Of a stretch of 7,445 nt of DNA, positions 1 through 3,494 are shown piece by piece. Where the stretch lies: NCBI GenBank assembly GCA_029050995.1, contig JAIDLO010000186.1, positions 1 through 7,445 on the forward strand, given 5' to 3'. The stretch's first letter is position 1. Each line of letters opens with the position of its first letter. The stretch comes from Eubacterium sp. (lineage in GTDB: Bacteria; Bacillota; Clostridia; Oscillospirales; Acutalibacteraceae). Under the pieces are notes generated by a model that was not told the DNA's origin, made no database searches, and worked only from the letters and a program-made list of their open reading frames with translations. Both the position numbers and the translations under genes were made by a program.

Positions 1-30
1 ATTATATACTTTATACTTTATTTAGTCAAT

Positions 31-43
31 ACCAATAATTGGT
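31..43. other. small palindrome upstream of the RNA promoter
   Basis: ACCAAT and ATTGGT flank a single A in otherwise AT-rich sequence about 45 bases upstream of the -35 box at 88-93. It could be a weak operator or simply chance in AT-rich DNA. The rest of 1-87 shows no ORF with a ribosome binding site and no RNA gene that I can recognise. Confidence 0.2.
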
Positions 44-87
44 TGTTTAAAATTTACAAAATAATTTAAAAATGTTGAAAAAAACTA

Positions 88-116
88 TTGACAATTACTA
101 AATTGTATGTTATTAT
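88..116 (+). promoter_or_regulatory. strong sigma-A promoter for the large RNA
   Basis: A perfect -35 box TTGACA (88-93), a 17-nt spacer, and a -10 box TATTAT (111-116) preceded by an extended -10 TGT (108-110). The A-rich stretch at 60-87 could act as an UP element. The expected start is near 123-124, so the transcript would begin inside the first arm of the 5' helix of the RNA. Confidence 0.85.
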
Positions 117-137
117 GAAGTTGAACTTAAGAGAGGG

Positions 138-181
138 AAGAATTGAAGTAGAATTCTTAAAGAATAGATGTAGTGTTCTTA
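138..181 (+). repeat. tandem twin hairpins in the RNA 5' domain
   Basis: Two adjacent 22-nt units (138-159 and 160-181) each fold into a 7-bp stem with a 7-nt loop. The stems are AAGAATT/AATTCTT and AAGAATA/TGTTCTT; the loops are GAAGTAG and GATGTAG. The second copy differs from the first by changes that keep pairing (T-A to A-T at the top pair, T-A to T-G below it). With the enclosing helix 121-130/183-192 they make a three-way junction. Confidence 0.7.
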
Positions 182-200
182 GTTAAGTTCAAATTACGAA

Positions 201-266
201 AGGAGGCTTTGTCCCATGGTAGATTTAGAACCAGGTCAGACAAACGCCTGCCAGTATTCAAGGTAA
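201..266 (+). CDS. possible 16-codon ORF inside the large RNA (SD-AUG module A)
   Basis: The near-perfect Shine-Dalgarno AGGAGG (201-206) lies 9 nt before an ATG at 216, opening MVDLEPGQTNACQYSR and a TAA at 264-266. The SD overlaps and the start codon lies within a well-formed hairpin (204-249), so initiation would need refolding. I recognise no homologue. It may be a leader peptide, a dual-function RNA ORF, or an SD-AUG mimic that binds the 30S subunit without making a useful peptide. The last reading is favoured by the three sister modules downstream, two of which encode only two codons. Confidence 0.25.
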   Translation, partial: RRLCPMVDLEPGQTNACQYSR

Positions 267-362
267 TATAACGGAATAGGCTGTCGGCAGAATTGATAAA
301 AAGAGTCAATAACGGGCAGCAAGCTTTTAGGCAATGAATAAGTTATAGCAGGAACCGGTAAA

Positions 363-437
363 ATGAATGCTCAGGCGTCTAAAAAATTGAATTTTATGTT
401 ATTATATAATAACTTGGCTTTCCCTGCAAAAGCTTGA
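363..437 (+). CDS. doubtful 24-codon ORF inside the large RNA
   Basis: The ATG at 363 opens 24 codons ending in TGA at 435-437. Only a weak AGGA (350-353) precedes it, at 9 nt. It lies mostly inside the long-range helix 320-333/425-436, and its codons read through the AT-rich palindrome 398-413. It lacks the GUYCMAUG core shared by the four convincing modules, so it is probably not translated. Confidence 0.1.
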   Translation: MNAQASKKLNFMLLYNNLAFPAKA

Positions 438-463
438 AGATAAAATCTTCATTCAAATAAACT

Positions 464-485
464 AAGGAGTAGTCCAATGCACTAA
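464..485 (+). promoter_or_regulatory. SD-AUG module B: two-codon ORF AUG-CAC-UAA in a hairpin
   Basis: AAGGAG (464-469) lies 7 nt before ATG (477-479), which is followed by CAC and TAA (483-485). The stem TAGT/ACTA (470-473/481-484) presents the 7-nt loop CCAATGC, which contains the AUG. The core GTCCAATG is identical to that of module D at 579-586. Confidence 0.5.
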
Positions 486-518
486 CTAGTATATAAACTC
501 GACAAACGATAATTATTT

Positions 519-565
519 GAGGAGATGGTTCCATGATCAGGAACTTCATTGTTTCAAAAAAATAA
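519..565 (+). CDS. possible 10-codon ORF inside the large RNA (SD-AUG module C)
   Basis: GAGGAG (519-524) lies 8 nt before ATG (533), encoding MIRNFIVSKK and ending in TAA at 563-565. The AUG is the first three bases of the 7-nt loop ATGATCA on the stem GTTCC/GGAAC (528-532/540-544), inside the outer helix 511-518/560-567. The stop codon lies in the 3' arm of that outer helix. No function is recognisable. As with module A, the SD-AUG arrangement may matter more than the peptide. Confidence 0.25.
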
Positions 566-569
566 TTGT

Positions 570-592
570 GAGAGGTTAGTCCAATGTACTAA
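570..592 (+). promoter_or_regulatory. SD-AUG module D: two-codon ORF AUG-UAC-UAA in a hairpin
   Basis: GAGAGG (570-575) lies 8 nt before ATG (584-586), followed by TAC and TAA (590-592). The stem TTAGT/ACTAA (576-580/588-592) displays the 7-nt loop CCAATGT with the AUG inside it. The stop codon itself pairs with the TTA of the 5' arm. It is a near copy of module B. Confidence 0.5.
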
Positions 593-616
593 GTAAAATT
601 AAATAGATAAATAATT

Positions 617-648
617 GCTCCCATCAAAAGTGATGGGAGCTTTTTCTT
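617..648 (+). terminator. intrinsic terminator of the large RNA
   Basis: A perfect 10-bp stem GCTCCCATCA/TGATGGGAGC (617-626/631-640) with an AAAG tetraloop is followed at once by five T residues (641-645). The preceding 25 bases are A-rich, which also suits termination. Confidence 0.93.
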
Positions 649-675
649 GACTATATGTTCTAACAATGGTATATT
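647..675 (+). promoter_or_regulatory. sigma-A promoter of the surface-protein gene
   Basis: TTGACT (647-652), a 17-nt spacer, and TATATT (670-675). The expected start is near 682, leaving a leader of about 88 nt before the ATG at 770. The -35 box begins one base after the T run of the upstream terminator, so the two transcription units are packed back to back. Confidence 0.65.
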
Positions 676-769
676 TGAATTATATATAATATAATTTATG
701 ATTGTTTTGCTGTTACGGGTTATTTTCTTTTCGCAGCTTAAGAATCTTATTTTTAATAGGGGTGTTATT

Positions 770-3058
770 ATGGAAAGTAAAATTGTAGGGCAGGGGCTTG
801 CTCCTGCTGTTAAAAAGCTGCTGAGCCTGCTTCTTGCAATTGTAATGCTCATCGGCATAACAGCAGGCATAGACCTTTCTGCTTATGCAGCAACAAGCGG
901 AGATTATGAATATCTAGTTTCTATTCTTAATAATGAAAACGCCAATATTTCAAAATATAATGGCTCTGCAACGAGTATAACAATTCCTTCAAAAATAGAT
1001 GGATATACTGTAACAGGTATTGCTGACAGAGCATTTTCTGAGTGTGCGAATTTGAAAAGCGTTGTAATACCTTCCGGTGTTAAGAGCATTGGTAATTATG
1101 CGTTTAATAAGTGTTCGAGTTTAACAAGTGTAAGCATCCCGAATACCGTTACAAGCATTGGCACGAATGCATTCAGTTATTGTGAAAGTCTGACGCGTAT
1201 AACACTTCCGGATAGTATTACAAATATAAGTGCCTTTTTATTTCAATATTGCGAAAAACTCAATAATGTAACAATACCGAATACTGTAACAAGAATCGGT
1301 GCAAGTGCATTTTTATCCTGTAAAAGTTTAGCGACTGTAACAATACCGGAAAGTGTAACAAGTATTGGCAGCGCTGCATTTTCCAGATGTGAAAATTTAA
1401 AAAGTATAACAATACCAAAAAGTATAACCAATATCGAGGCTTATGCATTTGAAAACAGTTTAATCTTACCTGATTCTGTTGTATATTTTAATGGAACTAT
1501 AAAAGAATGGAATGCTCTTTACACAGCTTGTAACACCTATGGTAATAATGATTCTTTATTTAATTGTATTGTGTACTGCTCAGATGGTATTGCTGATTGC
1601 AAACATGAATTTGATAATGGAGCAATTACAAAAGCTGCAACTTGTACTGAGCGTGGTGTAAAAACATATACTTGTACAGCTTGCGGTGTAATAAAAAATG
1701 AATCAATTCCTGCGAATGGGCATACAACTGTAACTATTGAAGGCGTAGATCCAACTTGTACAGAGCCGGGAAAAACATCAGGCTTGTATTGCTCAGTATG
1801 TAATAAAGTTATCTTGCCGCAAACAACTCTTCCTGCGGCACATAGCTATGATGATGGCGTTGTAACAAAAGCTGCAACCTGTGCAGAAACAGGAATCAAA
1901 ACATATTCTTGCATAAATTGTAATGAAACAAAAACGGAAACTATTCCTCGTAAAGGACACACGGCTGTAGCAGACGAGGCTGTTGCACCAACCTGTACAA
2001 AAACAGGCTTAACAAAAGGCTATCATTGCTCTGTATGTAATGCAGTAATTACAGCACAGAAAACAGTTTCTGCAACAGGACATAGCTATGATAACGGTAA
2101 GGTAACTAAAGCAGCTACCTGCACAAAAAAAGGAACTAAAACATATACCTGCACAGTATGTAAGGCAACCAAAACAGAAACAATTTCCGCAAAAGGACAT
2201 AGCTATGATAGTGGTAAAGTAACAAAGGCAGCTACTTGTAGTGCTACAGGTGTTAAAACATACACTTGCACAGTATGTAAAGTAACCAAAACGGAAACAA
2301 TAAAGGTTATAGCGCATAAGGCAGTAACGGACAACGCTGTAGACACAACCTGCACAAAGGCAGGAAAAACAGCAGGCTCGCATTGTTCTGTATGTAATGC
2401 AACAATCACAGCACAGGAAATAGTTCCGGCAAAAGGACATAATTATAAAACAACAACAACCAAAGCAACAACAAAGAAAAACGGAAGCATTGTAAAGAAA
2501 TGTTCAAATTGCGGAGTGTCAACAAAAACAACAATCTACTATCCTAAAACAATTACACTTTCAAAAACATCCTATGTATATAATGGCAAAGCACAAAAGC
2601 CAAGTGTAACAGTTAAAGACAGTAAGGGTAAGAAGATTACCACAAGCAATTATACTGTTAAGTATACAAGTAATAAAAATGTTGGTAAAGCAACCGTAAC
2701 AATTACATTTAAAGGTAATTATAAAGGCACAGTTAAAAAGACCTTTACCATTAAGCCAAAGGCAACAACACTTTCAAGTGTAACAGCTAAATCAAAGGGC
2801 TTTACTGCAAAGTGGAAAAAGCAGGCAACACAAACTACAGGTTATCAGATTCAGTATTCAACGGATAAGAATTTCAAAAAGAATAATAAAACTGTAACAG
2901 TAAGCAAGAATAAAACAACATCAAAAGCCGTTTCAAAACTCAAAGCAAAGAAAAAATACTATGTTCGTATTCGAACATATAAAACAGTAAAGGTTAACGG
3001 AAAATCAACAAAAATTTATTCTGCTTGGAGTAAATCAAAGAGTGTAAAAACTAAGTAA
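770..3058 (+). CDS. secreted leucine-rich-repeat (BspA-type) protein with Cys3His repeats and Ig-like/FnIII domains
   Basis: A 762-residue exported protein, probably for surface attachment or host/fibre contact; no enzyme domain is seen. Order: signal peptide (about 1-40, hydrophobic core 17-31, likely cleaved after AYA at 38-40); seven LRR_5 units of exactly 23 residues (Ala/Leu-Phe pairs at 88, 111, 134, 157, 180, 203, 226); a linker with a VYFNGTIKEW motif typical of BspA-like proteins; seven Cys3His repeats plus a degenerate eighth (277-583); an Ig-like domain (about 592-663); and a C-terminal fibronectin type III-like domain (about 665-762), Lys/Thr-rich and basic. There is no LPXTG, SLH or dockerin motif, so retention at the cell is unclear. 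The start at 770 is chosen because AGGGG (758-762) lies 7 nt upstream. The earlier in-frame ATG at 698 lacks an SD and would spoil the signal peptide. Family placement is by motif only. Confidence 0.9.
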   Translation: MESKIVGQGLAPAVKKLLSLLLAIVMLIGITAGIDLSAYAATSGDYEYLVSILNNENANISKYNGSATSITIPSKIDGYTVTGIADRAFSECANLKSVVIPSGVKSIGNYAFNKCSSLTSVSIPNTVTSIGTNAFSYCESLTRITLPDSITNISAFLFQYCEKLNNVTIPNTVTRIGASAFLSCKSLATVTIPESVTSIGSAAFSRCENLKSITIPKSITNIEAYAFENSLILPDSVVYFNGTIKEWNALYTACNTYGNNDSLFNCIVYCSDGIADCKHEFDNGAITKAATCTERGVKTYTCTACGVIKNESIPANGHTTVTIEGVDPTCTEPGKTSGLYCSVCNKVILPQTTLPAAHSYDDGVVTKAATCAETGIKTYSCINCNETKTETIPRKGHTAVADEAVAPTCTKTGLTKGYHCSVCNAVITAQKTVSATGHSYDNGKVTKAATCTKKGTKTYTCTVCKATKTETISAKGHSYDSGKVTKAATCSATGVKTYTCTVCKVTKTETIKVIAHKAVTDNAVDTTCTKAGKTAGSHCSVCNATITAQEIVPAKGHNYKTTTTKATTKKNGSIVKKCSNCGVSTKTTIYYPKTITLSKTSYVYNGKAQKPSVTVKDSKGKKITTSNYTVKYTSNKNVGKATVTITFKGNYKGTVKKTFTIKPKATTLSSVTAKSKGFTAKWKKQATQTTGYQIQYSTDKNFKKNNKTVTVSKNKTTSKAVSKLKAKKKYYVRIRTYKTVKVNGKSTKIYSAWSKSKSVKTK
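965..1456 (+). repeat. seven 69-bp leucine-rich-repeat units
   Basis: Residues 66-229 hold the pattern I-x-x-I-x-x-x-A-F-x-x-C-x-x-L-x-x-V-x-I-P-x-x-V, repeated with a strict 23-residue (69-bp) period. The fourth unit has Leu-Phe in place of Ala-Phe at 157-158, and the last unit loses its Cys (residues 226-230, AFENS). This is the LRR_5 class of treponemal/BspA-like repeats, which form a curved beta solenoid. Confidence 0.85.
1598..2518 (+). repeat. seven Cys3His repeats (two alternating types) plus one decayed unit
   Basis: Each 38-41-residue unit has Cys, a CxxC 10-11 residues on, and a closing His. Ligand sets: 292/302/305/318, 330/341/344/358, 371/381/384/397, 409/420/423/438, 451/461/464/477, 490/500/503/516, 528/539/542/557. 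Type A (TKAATC...KTYTC) is at units 1, 3, 5 and 6; type B (PTCT...CSVCN) is at units 2, 4 and 7. The eighth unit keeps only CxxC (578, 581). Units 5 and 6 are the closest pair (117-bp period) and look like the latest duplication. Four conserved possible ligands per unit suggest a small metal site or a redox/disulfide fold; that is inference. Confidence 0.8.
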
Positions 3059-3142
3059 TTGTAGGGGACGATGACCACATCGTCCCGTTTTCATTGTTTA
3101 AACCTTATGTGTTCGGTGCGATGTGGGCATCGCACCCTACAA
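3059..3142. repeat. REPIN-like element: two inverted hairpins with terminal inverted repeats
   Basis: TTGTAGGG (3059-3066) and CCCTACAA (3135-3142) are perfect 8-bp inverted ends. Inside are two hairpins, each a 9-bp stem with a 4-nt loop: 3065-3073/3078-3086 and 3115-3123/3128-3136. Reverse-complementing the second hairpin shows it to be a copy of the first, with two stem pairs changed on both sides (GA/TC against TG/CA). The spacer 3087-3114 is AT-rich. This is the layout of REP doublets, non-autonomous repeats moved by a host-encoded transposase. It starts one base after the preceding stop codon. The first hairpin, followed by GTTTTC, may serve as that gene's terminator, since I see no other. 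Confidence 0.7.
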
Positions 3143-3195
3143 ATTCTATTGGAACAAGCAACCATTAGGGATGAGTATTGCCCGTATGTTAATAC

Positions 3196-3224
3196 TTGAC
3201 AAGTAGATTATTCTTTGTTAAAAT
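3196..3224 (+). promoter_or_regulatory. sigma-A promoter of the valS-folC operon
   Basis: TTGACA (3196-3201), a 17-nt spacer, and TAAAAT (3219-3224) with an extended -10 TGT (3216-3218). The predicted start is near 3231, just before T-box stem I. Bases 3143-3195 between the repeat and this promoter show nothing recognisable. Confidence 0.85.
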
Positions 3225-3230
3225 ATTTTC

Positions 3231-3472
3231 AATATTTAAAGGCAATGATTACGAGGAGTAACTGATTGGAATTTTCAGAGAATTGACGGTTGGTGCAAGT
3301 CATAAAGGAAAATCAGTGAAGGTAGCGTATGAGCCGACAGAGTGAAACAGCAGTAGCTCTGCCCGTATATCTGCGTTAAAGATTTAAGCGGCATTTCAAT
3401 TTTGAAATGCAATTTGAGTGGTACCACGGAAACAGTATGCTTTCGCCTCATTTTGGGGGCGAAAGCTTTTTT
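3231..3472 (+). promoter_or_regulatory. T-box riboswitch, valine specific
   Basis: This leader senses the charging state of tRNA-Val. Stem I carries AGTA (3257-3260) on the 5' side, the helix ACTGATT/AATCAGT (3261-3267/3311-3317), the AGAGA internal motif (near 3276-3281) and the apical GGTTGGTGCAA (3288-3298) closed by TGAC/GTCA. The specifier loop reads GAAG then GTA (3322-3324), a valine codon. A hairpin CAGAG/CTCTG (3338-3342/3357-3361) and a perfect 8-bp hairpin (3391-3410) follow. The T-box core at 3413-3429 contains TGGT (3419-3422), whose last base suits the A73 discriminator of tRNA-Val. TGAG (3415-3418) can pair with CTCA (3447-3450) as the antiterminator. Uncharged tRNA-Val would favour read-through into valS. 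Confidence 0.95.
3439..3472 (+). terminator. T-box-controlled terminator ahead of valS
   Basis: The stem GCTTTCGCC/GGCGAAAGC (3439-3447/3458-3466), extendable by a wobble and a C-G pair, is followed by six T residues (3467-3472). Its 5' arm and loop include CTCA, which is needed for the antiterminator, so the two folds exclude each other. Confidence 0.92.
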
Positions 3473-3494
3473 AATTCTATTAGGAGATGATACT

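Larger units (their letters stand above)
123..648 (+). ncRNA. large structured non-coding RNA, about 525 nt, ROOL-like candidate
   Basis: A promoter at its head, an intrinsic terminator at its tail and no long ORF define an independent RNA gene. Helices seen by eye: 121-130/183-192 (perfect 10 bp, closing twin hairpins 138-158 and 160-180); 204-213/239-249 (10 bp, one C bulge), continued inside by 214-220/230-235; 248-259/274-290; 292-296/306-310; a long-range helix 320-333/425-436 (12 bp, AG bulge) enclosing 339-346/409-416; 435-441/445-451; 470-473/481-484; 511-518/560-567 enclosing 528-532/540-544; 576-580/588-592. Size, multi-branched shape and a Clostridial host fit the ROOL class (rumen-originating, ornate, large; about 580 nt), whose role is unknown and which forms RNA-only multimers. 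It lacks RNase P, tmRNA and SRP signatures. The RNA-gene call is firm; the family name is inference. It could equally be an undescribed class. Confidence 0.8.

Noticed and set aside
398..413. Perfect 16-bp AT palindrome as an operator or internal promoter
   Set aside because: It includes a TATAAT at 405-410 but has no -35 box at proper spacing. One arm is better explained by pairing with 339-346 within the RNA.
123..648. RNase P RNA, tmRNA, 6S RNA or SRP RNA
   Set aside because: I find none of the hallmark sequences (for example GAGGAAAGTCC of RNase P or the tRNA-like ends of tmRNA), and the length and layout do not fit 6S or SRP RNA.
698..769. Extension of the surface-protein ORF to an upstream ATG at 698
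   Set aside because: No ribosome binding site precedes it, it lies in the AT-rich promoter/leader region, and it would add 24 residues before a proper signal peptide. The ATG at 770 has AGGGG at 7 nt.
589..870. Minus-strand frame overlapping the RNA terminator and signal-peptide region
   Set aside because: It crosses the terminator stem and the start of the 770 gene, and its hydrophobic stretch mirrors the signal-peptide codons.
2009..2440. Cys-rich 143-codon reading frame on the minus strand
   Set aside because: It is the reverse-frame shadow of the Cys3His repeat array, with its low-complexity composition, and has no supporting start signal.
965..2518. CRISPR array or DNA tandem-repeat locus
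   Set aside because: The periodicity (69 bp, then about 117 bp) is codon-level protein repeat structure in a continuous frame, with no identical direct repeats and unique spacers.
3402..3494. N-terminal extension of valS reading from 3402
   Set aside because: This frame runs through the T-box core and terminator. The ATG at 3495 has AGGAG at 8 nt and gives a normal 874-residue ValRS.
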